The notes beneath the pieces were generated by a model. It saw only the letters and a program-made list of their open reading frames with translations, ran no database searches and was not told where the DNA came from. DNA of 36,057 nucleotides, from the NCBI GenBank assembly GCA_903951825.1, contig CAJBDJ010000006.1:1-36057 (forward strand), given 5' to 3'. Made by a program: the position numbers and the translations under genes. This stretch comes from an uncultured Pseudomonadota bacterium (GTDB taxonomy: Bacteria; Pseudomonadota; Gammaproteobacteria; Burkholderiales; Rhodocyclaceae). Position 1 is the stretch's first letter, and the number at the start of each line of letters is the position of its first letter. This document shows positions 1 through 8,200 of the stretch, in pieces.

Positions 1-78
1 CAAGCTACTCTTCTCAACCAGATTGACCGCTTCCGCCCGAAATTCCGGCGAGTACAAACCCTTGGGTGTTCGTTCCAT
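1..78 (-). CDS. IS3-family transposase OrfA, N-terminal fragment
   Basis: The minus strand from position 78 encodes 26 residues beginning MERTPKGLYSPEF, followed by RAEAVNLVEKSSL, then runs off the window edge. This is the start of an IS3-family OrfA helix-turn-helix protein, which binds the IS ends and normally makes the OrfAB transposase by programmed frameshifting with orfB. An ATG also lies at 84, but the ribosome binding site TGGAGG (85-90) touches that codon. It sits 6 bases from the ATG at 78, so 78 is preferred. The catalytic part is missing here because of the window edge, and no sign of decay is visible. Confidence 0.8.
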   Translation of the reverse strand, partial: MERTPKGLYSPEFRAEAVNLVEKSSL

Positions 79-121
79 CTTCATCCTCCAGACCGTAAAT
101 TACACGATTCGTTGGACTCCA
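1..121 (-). mobile_element. IS3-family insertion sequence, 5' end (partial)
   Basis: The window opens inside an insertion sequence on the minus strand. Its outer end lies at about position 121, where the minus strand reads TGGAGTCCAACG. The same 12 bases start the IS end at 35938, so this is a terminal inverted repeat. Ends beginning with TG are usual for the IS3 family. Between the repeat and the reading frame there are about 40 bases of leader. The rest of the element lies outside the window. Confidence 0.85.
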
Positions 122-243
122 CTATTTCCAGCCTACCTCACGGCGTGTTAAGTATGCCGCTTAAGACTTCATCGGGCCGGAGCAATAATGGACAATCTGG
201 GCTTATATAAGATTCATGCGATTGCCCTGGCAGCCAACCATTG

Positions 244-271
244 TTGAAACTTTCCGGTCGGCGGCTAGTCT
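244..271 (+). promoter_or_regulatory. candidate sigma-70 promoter for the BI-1 family gene
   Basis: A -35-like TTGAAA (244-249) and a -10-like TAGTCT (266-271) are separated by 16 bases and lie just upstream of the gene at 304. The -10 match is modest. The rest of 122-303 shows no other feature. The IS end at 121 is far enough away that this promoter is probably native. Confidence 0.35.
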
Positions 272-303
272 GATGCATTGTCGTAATCACAGAGAGAAAC
301 ATC

Positions 304-996
304 ATGCAAAATAATCTGAGAGTCGCCGATCAAGGCATTCAGCAACAAGTTCAGCAACAGAATCGCGTGTTGCGCAACACCTATTTGTTACTTGCCCTGT
401 CGATGGTTCCCACGGTTCTAGGTGCAATAGTTGGCGTGCAATTGAATTTCAGTTTCATGTCCAGCAGCCCATTCGTCGGCTTTATATTGTTTTTAGGTAT
501 TGCCTGGGGCTTCATGTGGGGTATCGAAAAGAACAAGGATAGCGGGTTAGGCGTTGCGCTTTTGCTTGGTTTCACCTTCTTTATGGGTCTGATGCTGTCG
601 CGCATCCTTCAGATTGCCCTTGGCTTCTCCAACGGGGGGGCGATGATAGCGATGGCGGGTGCCGGTACAAGTGCCATATTTTTCACAATGGCAACTGTTG
701 CCACAGTCAGCAAGCGCGACTTCAGCAATATGGGCAAGTTCCTGTTTGTTGGTATGGTTGTCATTTTGCTGGCTGCGTTAGCCAATATTTTTTTCCAGAT
801 TCCAGCTCTTTCGTTGGCTATTTCTGCAGCCGCGGTGATGATTTTTTCTGCGTACATCCTGTACGACATCAGCCGCATTGTGCAGGGTGGAGAAACCAAC
901 TATGTCTCGGCAACTTTGTCGGTTTATCTGAGTATTTACAACGTTTTCGTCAGTCTGCTACAACTAATCATGGCTTTCACTGGAAGTCGGGACTGA
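304..996 (+). CDS. Bax inhibitor-1/YccA family membrane protein
   Basis: The 230-residue product has a short polar, glutamine-rich N-terminus (about 1-25) followed by about seven hydrophobic segments that fill the rest of the protein. This is the layout of the BI-1/YccA (UPF0005) family. The family includes E. coli YccA, a substrate and modulator of the FtsH membrane protease, and pH-dependent calcium-leak proteins such as YetJ. The C-terminal part carries the conserved LYDISRI segment and the ETNYVSATLSVYLSIYN region typical of the family, including an aspartate at the expected pH-sensor place. AGAGAG upstream serves as a ribosome binding site for the ATG at 304. The gene appears monocistronic, with a terminator right after it. 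The exact role here (FtsH control or ion leak) cannot be told from sequence. Confidence 0.9.
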   Translation: MQNNLRVADQGIQQQVQQQNRVLRNTYLLLALSMVPTVLGAIVGVQLNFSFMSSSPFVGFILFLGIAWGFMWGIEKNKDSGLGVALLLGFTFFMGLMLSRILQIALGFSNGGAMIAMAGAGTSAIFFTMATVATVSKRDFSNMGKFLFVGMVVILLAALANIFFQIPALSLAISAAAVMIFSAYILYDISRIVQGGETNYVSATLSVYLSIYNVFVSLLQLIMAFTGSRD

Positions 997-1014
997 CATC
1001 CGCTGTCGGTTTTC

Positions 1015-1039
1015 AAGGGCGGCAAGTGCCGCCCTTTTT
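1015..1039 (+). terminator. Rho-independent terminator after the BI-1 gene
   Basis: A 9-bp stem AAGGGCGGC/GCCGCCCTT with a 4-base loop AAGT (1015-1036) is followed by a short T run. It begins 18 bases after the stop codon of the upstream gene. Confidence 0.85.
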
Positions 1040-1098
1040 CATGGTTCTCCGGATTTGATGCGCTCACTTGAATATTCGGGTCAAACTTTGTTTTCCGT

Positions 1099-2394
1099 CT
1101 AATCTTTTTCAAATAGTGAAATCGACTCGACGTGGGCGGTCTGCGGGAACATATTGACCGCGCATAGGGCTAGCAGGCGGTAACCCTGGTCATTGACCAA
1201 ACAGGCCGCATCGCGGGCAAGCGAGGCGGGATTGCAAGAAACATAAACAATCCGACGCGGGGCGTCAGCGCCGATGGCCTTGATCAACTCAATGGCGCCT
1301 TCGCGCGGCGGGTCGATCAGCATCTTGTCGAAATGCCCGAGTCGCCCCATTGACGCCGATGTGCATTGAAAAAGATTGGCTACTGAAAACTCTATTTGTC
1401 CGCCTAAACCGTTGGCTTGTGCGCTTTCCCGGGCTCGTCGTAGCATGGCAGGATTACCTTCAATCCCCATTACACGAGCCCCTAAGCGTGCGATAGGCAA
1501 AGTGAAGTTTCCTAAACCGCAGAATAAATCGGCGATCCGTTCCCCTGGCTGGGGATCAAGCAGGTGTAGAGCGCGCCGAACCAAAACACGGTTAACTTCG
1601 TGATTGACTTGGGTGAAGTCTGCCGGGTCAAAGGTGATTTCGACACCAAACTCCGGCAAGGCATAACTTAGGGCGGGGGCATTTTTCGGGTAGAAAAGAT
1701 GAACACTATCTGGCCCCTTGGGTTGTAGATAGAAAACTATTCCATGCGCATCGGAAAAGTTGCGCAACTGTATTTCATCGCGCACGCTAAGTGGTGCAAG
1801 AACACGCAGTAGCAGAGTCGTGCAGCGTTCACCAACGGCGATGTCGACCTGCTGTAGGTTGTCAATAACTGACAAAGAGGAGAATAGCTGCCGTAAAGGC
1901 ATCAGAAGTTGTGATGCTGCGGGTGGCAAAACTTCACATGAACGAATATCGGCAATAAAGCTGCTTCTCCGTTCGTGAAAGCCAATCAAAACTTCAGTTG
2001 GCGAAACTTTGCGTACTGCCAGACGGGCACGATGTCGGTAAGCCCAAGGCTGACCATGGATAGGCGGCAATATTTCGTTGGCGCGAACCCGGCCGATGTG
2101 CCAGAGCGTATCTTCGAGTACTCGTTGCTTGACAGCAAGTTGTGATCCGGGCTCGAGATGCTGCATCGCGCAACCGCCGCAAACGCCAAAATGTGGGCAT
2201 TGCGGGGTTACCCGACTTGCTGAAGGCGACAGGACATTAACCAAATGCGCGAGTTCGTAAGTCGATTTCTTGCGAAAACTTGCATACTCCACATGTTCAT
2301 GTGGCAGAGCACCTTCAACAAAAATGGTCTTCCCATCCTGGCGAGTGATGCCTCGCGCCTCATAATCCAGCGACTCGATTACCCCGATTGGCAC
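1099..2394 (-). CDS. rlmD: 23S rRNA (uracil-1939-C5)-methyltransferase RlmD
   Basis: The enzyme methylates U1939 of 23S rRNA using S-adenosylmethionine. The 431-residue product begins with a TRAM RNA-binding domain (about 1-58). The four cysteines of a 4Fe-4S cluster follow at about C66, C72, C75 and C153, matching the spacing of E. coli RumA. A Rossmann methyltransferase domain forms the C-terminal half, with DPPREGA, the nucleophile in VSCNPAS (C387) and the general base in HVES (E423). A longer frame could start from TTG at 2415. GTG at 2394 is preferred because GGGGAG lies 6 bases upstream of it and the TRAM domain starts there. The region upstream is IS-derived, so the original promoter may have been altered. 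Confidence 0.93.
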   Translation of the reverse strand: MPIGVIESLDYEARGITRQDGKTIFVEGALPHEHVEYASFRKKSTYELAHLVNVLSPSASRVTPQCPHFGVCGGCAMQHLEPGSQLAVKQRVLEDTLWHIGRVRANEILPPIHGQPWAYRHRARLAVRKVSPTEVLIGFHERRSSFIADIRSCEVLPPAASQLLMPLRQLFSSLSVIDNLQQVDIAVGERCTTLLLRVLAPLSVRDEIQLRNFSDAHGIVFYLQPKGPDSVHLFYPKNAPALSYALPEFGVEITFDPADFTQVNHEVNRVLVRRALHLLDPQPGERIADLFCGLGNFTLPIARLGARVMGIEGNPAMLRRARESAQANGLGGQIEFSVANLFQCTSASMGRLGHFDKMLIDPPREGAIELIKAIGADAPRRIVYVSCNPASLARDAACLVNDQGYRLLALCAVNMFPQTAHVESISLFEKD

Positions 2395-2431
2395 GGCCAA
2401 CTCCCCAAAAGGCAAGAATTCTAACGATTAA

Positions 2432-2602
2432 CAGGCCGTTGAAAACCCCCGTAAATTTCATGCATATGAAATTTACCTTTCGAATTCAACGGGATATCGA
2501 TTTCATGCGTAGCGCCGACGTGACCCAATCGGTGATTTTTAGCTACAGGAAACTGGAGCAACGGATTCCGTCGTCCCATCCATTGCGCAAACTCGAAACG
2601 CG
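2432..2602 (+). pseudogene. remnant of an IS5/IS1182-type (DUF772) transposase, left end
   Basis: From ATG at about 2504 the plus strand encodes MRSADVTQSVIFSYRKLEQR followed by IPSSHPLRKLE, which resembles the conserved N-terminus of DUF772-type transposases (GADVTQ, FSYRxLE, HPLRKL). Homology stops after about 30 residues and the frame drifts into unrelated sequence, with no catalytic domain. Upstream, CAGGCCGTTGAAAA (2432-2445) resembles IS1182-type ends. The fragment lies between rlmD and the rpmBG terminator and is dead. Assignment to a precise IS family is uncertain. Confidence 0.55.
2451..2476. repeat. 11-bp perfect inverted repeat in the IS remnant
   Basis: GTAAATTTCAT (2451-2461) and ATGAAATTTAC (2466-2476) form a perfect hairpin with the 4-base centre GCAT. 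It sits just inside the presumed IS end and about 28 bases ahead of the broken transposase start. It could be a subterminal transposase or repressor site, or a hairpin that blocks read-in transcription. Confidence 0.6.
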
Positions 2603-2656
2603 CTTTCGCAGATGCCGAGAAAAGGCCAGTCAGAGACTGGCTAGAACCCCCTCAAC

Positions 2657-2704
2657 GCAAAAAACCAGGTCAATCATAATTACTTGATTGGCCTGGTTTT
2701 TTGC
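2657..2704. terminator. long bidirectional terminator-like hairpin
   Basis: Two 20-base arms (2657-2676 and 2685-2704) pair along their full length with only one G-T wobble, around an 8-base loop. One outer flank is A-rich and the other T-rich, so a U tract would follow the stem on both strands. No intact gene ends here on the plus strand. On the minus strand it would back up the rpmG terminator at 2727-2751. It may have come with the IS remnant. Confidence 0.6.
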
Positions 2705-2726
2705 ATCGGATACATAATTACGTGGT

Positions 2727-2751
2727 AAAAAACCCGCCAGAAGGCGGGTTT
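2727..2751 (-). terminator. Rho-independent terminator of rpmBG
   Basis: On the minus strand a 9-bp stem AAACCCGCC/GGCGGGTTT with loop TTCT is followed by a T run (complement of the A's at 2727-2732). It starts 24 bases beyond the rpmG stop codon. Confidence 0.9.
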
Positions 2752-2774
2752 GTCGGGTGCGGAAAGCTATTGCC

Positions 2775-2942
2775 TTACTTCAGTTTGACTTCTTTGTAAG
2801 CAACGTGTTTGCGGACTTTTGGGTCGTATTTCATCATTTCCAGTTTTTCAGGCGTCGTGCGCTTGTTTTTGGAAGTGGTGTAGAAGTGACCGGTGCCAGC
2901 TGTGGATTCGAGCTTGATTTTTTCGCGACCGCCTTTAGCCAT
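2775..2942 (-). CDS. rpmG: 50S ribosomal protein L33
   Basis: The 55-residue product begins [14 protein letters not shown], contains [12 protein letters not shown] and ends YKEVKLK. It is a full-length L33 of the large ribosomal subunit, where it sits near the E site. The version is cysteine-free, without the zinc-binding CxxC pairs found in alternative L33 paralogues, so it needs no zinc. GAAGGA precedes the ATG at 2942. The gene follows rpmB by 17 bases in the same transcript and ends before a strong terminator. It is too short to stand out by length, but every residue stretch fits the family. Confidence 0.97.
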   Translation of the reverse strand: MAKGGREKIKLESTAGTGHFYTTSKNKRTTPEKLEMMKYDPKVRKHVAYKEVKLK

Positions 2943-2960
2943 TTTATCTATCCTTCTTTA

Positions 2961-3194
2961 TCAGACTTCGCCGCGGGCGCGCAAATCGGCGAGAACGACG
3001 TCAATGCCGTTTTTGTCGATGAGGCGAAGACCTGCGTTGGAAACACGCAGACGCAGGAAGCGGTTTTCAGACTCGACCCAAAAACGACGGTACTGCAAGT
3101 TCGGCAGAAAGCGGCGTTTGGTTCTATTGTTGGCATGGGAAACCTTGTTCCCAACCATCGGGGCTTTTCCCGTTACTTGGCAGACACGCGCCAT
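2961..3194 (-). CDS. rpmB: 50S ribosomal protein L28
   Basis: The 77-residue product begins [16 protein letters not shown] and continues with [17 protein letters not shown], the L28 signature. It then has the [15 protein letters not shown] segment and a family-typical C-terminus. L28 is needed for assembly of the 50S subunit. An in-frame upstream ATG (3242) exists, but the ATG at 3194 is chosen. It has TGGAG about 8 bases upstream, matches the family start, and leaves room for the strong promoter at 3232-3261. rpmB-rpmG form a bicistronic unit, as in E. coli. Confidence 0.97.
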   Translation of the reverse strand: MARVCQVTGKAPMVGNKVSHANNRTKRRFLPNLQYRRFWVESENRFLRLRVSNAGLRLIDKNGIDVVLADLRARGEV

Positions 3195-3231
3195 GATTGG
3201 TGCTCCAGAATTTGCTAGAAGAAAGCCAATG

Positions 3232-3261
3232 ATTATAAACAAAAGTCCCCTGTGGTTTCAA
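3232..3261 (-). promoter_or_regulatory. strong sigma-70 promoter of rpmBG
   Basis: On the minus strand TTGAAA (3261-3256) is followed after 18 bases by a perfect TATAAT (3237-3232). Transcription would start near 3225, about 30 bases before the rpmB ATG. It lies in the gap between radC and rpmB, so rpmBG can be transcribed independently of radC. Confidence 0.8.
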
Positions 3262-3276
3262 GGAATTTTCTGATTT

Positions 3277-3957
3277 TTATAGTAATCCGCGTTCAGCGAA
3301 AGACAGCGGCTGTGTGTTTCCGGCAACAATAAAGTGGTCAAGCACTTTGACATCGACCATCGCCAAGGCGTCTTTCAGCATGCGTGTCAGCATTTCGTCG
3401 GCACGCGACTGTTCTGAAACTCCCGAGGGGTGGTTGTGCGCCAGAATGACGGCAGCGGCGTTGTTGGACAAGGCAGCTTTGACTACTTCGCGCGGATAGA
3501 CCGAGGTGCTGGTCAAGGTTCCACTGAATAATTCGTCAGCCTTGATCAGGCGATTCTGTGCGTCCAGCCATAAAGCCATGAAAATTTCATGTTGGCGGGT
3601 GGCCAGTTTCAGGCGTAGCCAGTCACGCACCGTGTCGGGGCTGGCGAAGGTGTCCCGAGAGGTCATTTGCTGAGCGAGTGCGCGACGCGTCAGTTCGAAA
3701 CTGGCCTTCAGCTGGGCGCCTTTAGCCATGCCGATTCCCGAGACTTCTGCCATTTCGGCCAGCGTGCCATCGGCCAGCCGGCTCAGGCTCCCGTCAAAGC
3801 GCTGCAACAGTTCGCGCGCAAGATCGACAGCACTTTTGCCACGGACGCCGACGCGTAAATAAATCGCCAGCAATTCGGCATCCGAAAGCACTTCGGGACC
3901 ATGGGCGAGCAGACGTTCACGCGGTCTTTCGCCTTCGGGCCAGTCGGTGATCGCCAT
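3277..3957 (-). CDS. radC: RadC family (JAB/MPN domain) protein
   Basis: The 226-residue product has an N-terminal UPF0758 helical part with helix-hairpin-helix-like sequence (about 1-100, including [14 protein letters not shown]) and a C-terminal JAB/MPN metalloprotease-like domain. The zinc motif HxH(x10)D is intact (H174, H176, D187, within [14 protein letters not shown]). The name comes from an E. coli DNA-repair phenotype that was later traced to another gene, so the function of the family is unknown. The gene is divergent from coaBC with only 46 bases between starts and lies upstream of rpmB-rpmG, as in E. coli. No strong ribosome binding site is visible before the ATG at 3957. Confidence 0.92.
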   Translation of the reverse strand: MAITDWPEGERPRERLLAHGPEVLSDAELLAIYLRVGVRGKSAVDLARELLQRFDGSLSRLADGTLAEMAEVSGIGMAKGAQLKASFELTRRALAQQMTSRDTFASPDTVRDWLRLKLATRQHEIFMALWLDAQNRLIKADELFSGTLTSTSVYPREVVKAALSNNAAAVILAHNHPSGVSEQSRADEMLTRMLKDALAMVDVKVLDHFIVAGNTQPLSFAERGLL

Positions 3958-4003
3958 GCTGTTTCCAGTAGAATGTTGAGGTGTTTACTTTAGCATTACG
4001 ACA

Positions 4004-5194
4004 ATGGAATTAAAGGGAAGAAGCGTCATTCTCGGCGTCACCGGTGGCATTGCGGCTTATAAGGCGGCGCAGCTGTTACGTTTGTTGCGCAAGCGTGGTG
4101 CCGAGGTGCAGGTGGCGATGACCGAGGGCGCGACCCACTTTGTGACGACGACCACGTTTCAGGCGCTCTCGGGCAAGCCGGTTTTCAGCGATCAATGGGA
4201 TGCGCGGATGCCAAACGGAATGGCGCATATTGATTTGTCGCGCCAGGCTGACTTGATTTTGATTGCCCCTGCCTCCGCTGATTTTTTGGCTCGGGTTGCC
4301 TGCGGGATGGCTGATGATCTGCTGGCAACGATGGTTCTGGCGCGCGATTGTCCGCTCTTGGTGGCGCCGGCAATGAACCGCCAGATGTGGGAAAACCCGG
4401 CGACCCGGCGTAACGTGGCGCAATTGGCGGCCGATGGTGTTCGCGTTCTTGGCCCGGCCAGTGGTGAGCAGGCGTGTGGCGAGTTCGGTGCTGGTCGCAT
4501 GTGGGAGCCCGAAGAAATTATCGAAGAGGTCATTGCCTTTCTGGCGCCGAAGTTGCTGGATGGAAAAAGGGTGCTGATGACCGCCGGTCCGACTTTTGAG
4601 GCGATTGATCCGGTTCGCGGCATCACCAATCTTTCCTCGGGGCGCATGGGGTATGCCTTGGCGCGCGCGGCGCGTCATGCCGGCGCGCAGGTGACGCTGG
4701 TTTCCGGGCCGGTCGGCTTTTCAGCGCCACAAGGAGTTGACTGCGTGAACGTTGTCAGCGCACTGGAGATGCACGAGGCGGTCATGGCGCACGCTGCTGC
4801 GGCCGATATTTTTATCGGCGTTGCCGCCGTCGCCGATTATCGCGTGGCGAACGTTGCCGCACACAAGTTGAAAAAAGATGTCTCCGGCGTGCCGGTGATT
4901 GAACTAGTCGAAAACCCCGACATTCTGGCGACCGTGGCGGCGCTGAAGGATGGGCCGTTCTGCGTCGGTTTTGCTGCCGAAAGCAGCAATCTGGAGGAGT
5001 ATGCGCAAGCCAAGCGGCGCCGGAAGAAGATTCCCTTGATCGCTGCCAATTTAATTCAGGATGGCCTCGGTGGAGAGAACAACCGGCTGATTTTGTTCGA
5101 TGACGAAGGCGTTCATCCGCTGATGCTGGCACCCAAGTCAGTGCTGGCAAGTCAGCTTGTCGAGCATATTGCTTATTTGACCGGGAAAATGTGA
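4004..5194 (+). CDS. coaBC: bifunctional phosphopantothenoylcysteine decarboxylase / phosphopantothenate-cysteine ligase CoaBC
   Basis: CoaBC makes 4'-phosphopantetheine for coenzyme A. The CoaB half joins cysteine to phosphopantothenate using CTP, and the flavin-dependent CoaC half decarboxylates the product. In the 396-residue protein the CoaC domain (about 1-185) keeps H75 (in AHIDLSR), the PAMN motif (N125) and the active-site C158 (in ACGEFGAGRM), at the same positions as in E. coli. The CoaB domain follows with AGPTFEAIDPVR, NLSSGRMG, AVADYR and the KLKK lysines. In E. coli the next gene is dut. Here a 4.65-kb helicase-nuclease gene starts 7 bases after the TGA. No clear ribosome binding site precedes the ATG. 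Confidence 0.96.
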   Translation: MELKGRSVILGVTGGIAAYKAAQLLRLLRKRGAEVQVAMTEGATHFVTTTTFQALSGKPVFSDQWDARMPNGMAHIDLSRQADLILIAPASADFLARVACGMADDLLATMVLARDCPLLVAPAMNRQMWENPATRRNVAQLAADGVRVLGPASGEQACGEFGAGRMWEPEEIIEEVIAFLAPKLLDGKRVLMTAGPTFEAIDPVRGITNLSSGRMGYALARAARHAGAQVTLVSGPVGFSAPQGVDCVNVVSALEMHEAVMAHAAAADIFIGVAAVADYRVANVAAHKLKKDVSGVPVIELVENPDILATVAALKDGPFCVGFAAESSNLEEYAQAKRRRKKIPLIAANLIQDGLGGENNRLILFDDEGVHPLMLAPKSVLASQLVEHIAYLTGKM

Positions 5195-5201
5195 TGCACT
5201 A

Positions 5202-8200
5202 ATGGACATTCAAAACGAACGCCTAGCCGCACTCATCGAGTTTGCGAAACAAACTGCGCTGCTGAAAAAGACGCCGCTGCAGAATTTCTCGCAACACAAG
5301 GACTTCACTCGCACCGAAGAGCGTATTAAGGGCTGGCCTGGTGTGATATTCAACTGCCAGGAAACGGAGTTTGATGAGGTATGGCTTCGCTTGGAGCGCC
5401 TGCACGAGACTCGGCCACCAGTCCCGGATAGCAAGCTTCTCAACCTCTGGATTGACGACCTTCCTAGGGAGCCGAATAAAGAGCCTAGCCTCAAAACTCA
5501 CGCAGTACGCCAATCGCTTATCGACATCGGGGCGCTGATTGTTACGCCAGTCGAGCCTGTCGCAGAAGGTGAAGGGGTCAAGGAGAAGGTTGAGTCCATC
5601 GTTGTTTCCTTGGAAGACTTCCCGGACAGTGAGTTGCTCAAGGGGCAGCTTAAGTCTTATGTTGAGGTTTTATGGCGGCCGTGGGCTGAGCGCGAAAAGG
5701 AGGTTCGGAAGAGCATTGCGCTGTACTCCGAGCTGTTCATGCTCTCCCAGAAAATGCAGGGCAACCTCGTCGACTCCCAGCTCGAACTGGTTTGGGGTGT
5801 CGGCGTGGCTCTATGGACCATGCACTCTGGCTCTCTCGCTTATCCGTTGCTGACTCAGCTCGTCGAGATTTCGCTCAACGAAACGACTATGGCGCTGGAG
5901 ATTCGGCCTCGCTTGTCAGAGCCGCGTTTAGAGGTCGACATCTATGCGTCTATGGATAATCCAGGGGTGGCAAAGCTGGTCGAGACAAGTAAGAAGTTCT
6001 TCGAGTCTACTGGCGGTGTGCTTAATCCCTTCGAGCCCAGCACCTTCGAACCGCTGCTGCAGTCGGCTGCCACGTTTCTGGATGCCTCCGGCACCTACTG
6101 GCCACCTCAAACGACTGCAGACGACCGAAGCCTTCCCAAGTCCACAGAGAACCTGGTGGTCACGGATACCTGGGTGTTGATGGCACGTCCGCGTACTAGC
6201 AACCTGCTGGTTCAAGACTTGGAGCGCTTTGAGGCCAAGCTTGCTGCCGAAAATCTTGGCCCCTTGCCTGGTGCCGTCTTGTCACTTGTAACGGAGCCAT
6301 CATCCGAGAACGAAGAGGTGAGCCTCCCACCGTTCCGTGGGCTATCAGTGGTTAGCGGCAGCGGTGGTGGCGCTGGATCCGGGACTGGGCACGTTTCGGA
6401 ACTGTATTTCCCGATGGCCTACAACGATGAGCAAGTCCAGATTATTCAGATGCTGGAAGCGCATGATGGCGTGGTAGTTCAGGGGCCACCAGGAACTGGT
6501 AAGACGCACACCATCGCGAACGTAATCTGCCACTACCTTGCTTTGGGAAAGCGAGTGCTGGTTACCTCGATGAAGGATCCGGCACTCACTGTCTTGCAGG
6601 AGAAGCTACCTGAGTCCATTCGGCCGCTAGCTATAAGCCTGCTGACCAGCGAAGCTGAGGGCATGAAGCAATTCGAGTTCGCCATCAACAAGATTGCGGC
6701 GGAGGTCACCCGAATAGACCGCTCAGTCTATCGTCGTGAAATCGAGCAAATCGACGGGCAAATTGACGCGCTGCATGGGCGCATTGCCAAGACGGACAAG
6801 GAAATCGCAAACTGGGCGAGTTTGAACCTGGACAAAGTCCAGATTGACGATGAGTCCCTGACGCCTGTCGAGGTTGCTGAAGATGTTGCAGTAAACAGCA
6901 ATGAGGTTTCGTGGTTTCCGGATGTCCTGACCATCGAAGCCCGCCACAAGCCGCAGTTTGGGAATGCTGAAATTTCCGTGTTGCGTGAAGCACGACTCGC
7001 CGTCGGGCCCGGCTTGGCGTACCTTGGCAAACGGGTTCCCCAAATTGGTGATTTTCCTGAAACGGGAAAGCTGTTGCAGGTTCATCAAGACCTGTCTCGC
7101 TTGAGTGAGTTGAAGGCTCAAGAGTCTGACGGCGTGGTTCCAAGCCTTGTCAGCACTACCCCGGAGACTGTTCAGGCTGCAATCACGGCCACCTCTAAGG
7201 TGTCGAATCTCAGGCTGTTGCTCCAGGAAATCGATAATGCGCAGCAGACCTGGACTGCAGGATTGCAGCAATACCTACGTCGTAGCTCAAAGAACGAAAT
7301 CCTGGATTTGTTCCTGACTCTTAAGGATGAAATCCTTGCCGCGCTGGATACTCGGAAACAGTTTTTGGCTAAGCCGGTGACTTTGTCTGACGGCTTCGAA
7401 GCCAACAACGAGTTGGTCGAGGCTGTCGCCAATTTGTCCCAGGGCAAAAAGCCATTCGGGCTGGCAGGAATATTCGGGAAGACCGAGCAGAAGCGAATCT
7501 TGGACGCGGTCGTAGTAGTCAGTGCAAAGCCAGCCTCCACGGCGGAGTGGGAGCACGTCCTGCAGTTCATCAAGTTCCAGCAGTTGAGCAAGGCACTCCT
7601 TGTTCGTTGGAACACCTTGGCGGATGAAATCTCGCTTCCACGATTCGAACCTAAGCCAGAGCGCCTGGTTGCTGCGTGCATGGCAATAGACCTCTACAAC
7701 AAGGTTGCCGCCAGTATCTCCGATGAACTGGCGGTGGTTACGGCCGCGCAGCCATTGCTTCCAACCTGGCCGAAGGCCGTTCAAACCCCCTACACCAAGG
7801 AATTGCTTGGTGAGGTTGAAGGTGTTTTCCAACACCACCTGACGCGTCATCGCCTTGCCGAGACCTGGGTGGTCAAGGAGTCCTTCCTGAAAGCGCTTTT
7901 TGGTTGCGAGGGTGCGATTACTGAGCAGCTGAGAGAGTTTCTGAACAAGCGCTTGGGCAGTCCGGAATGTACTGACAGTGATATTCAGGCTGAGTGGTCG
8001 AAGTTGATGGAGGAACTCCGTCGGGTTAACTCTTTGGCCGGAAGCCTTAAGACGATTTCTGACGTTACCCAATTGATTGAGTCCTCGGGCGCCAAGCGAT
8101 GGGCGCTGAAGCTTCGCAGTGAGGCCTACCCCGGGGCTCATGATGCATTGCTGCCGGACAACTGGCGCGAGGTCTGGCGCCTTTGCAGGTTGGTCAGCTT

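Noticed and set aside
2388-2687. 99-codon frame read as an intact gene
   Set aside because: Only about 30 residues match a transposase N-terminus; the rest runs into a terminator hairpin. It is treated as a remnant.
2757-3218. 153-codon plus-strand open frame
   Set aside because: It lies antisense over rpmG and rpmB, whose products are clear ribosomal proteins; the frame has no family features.
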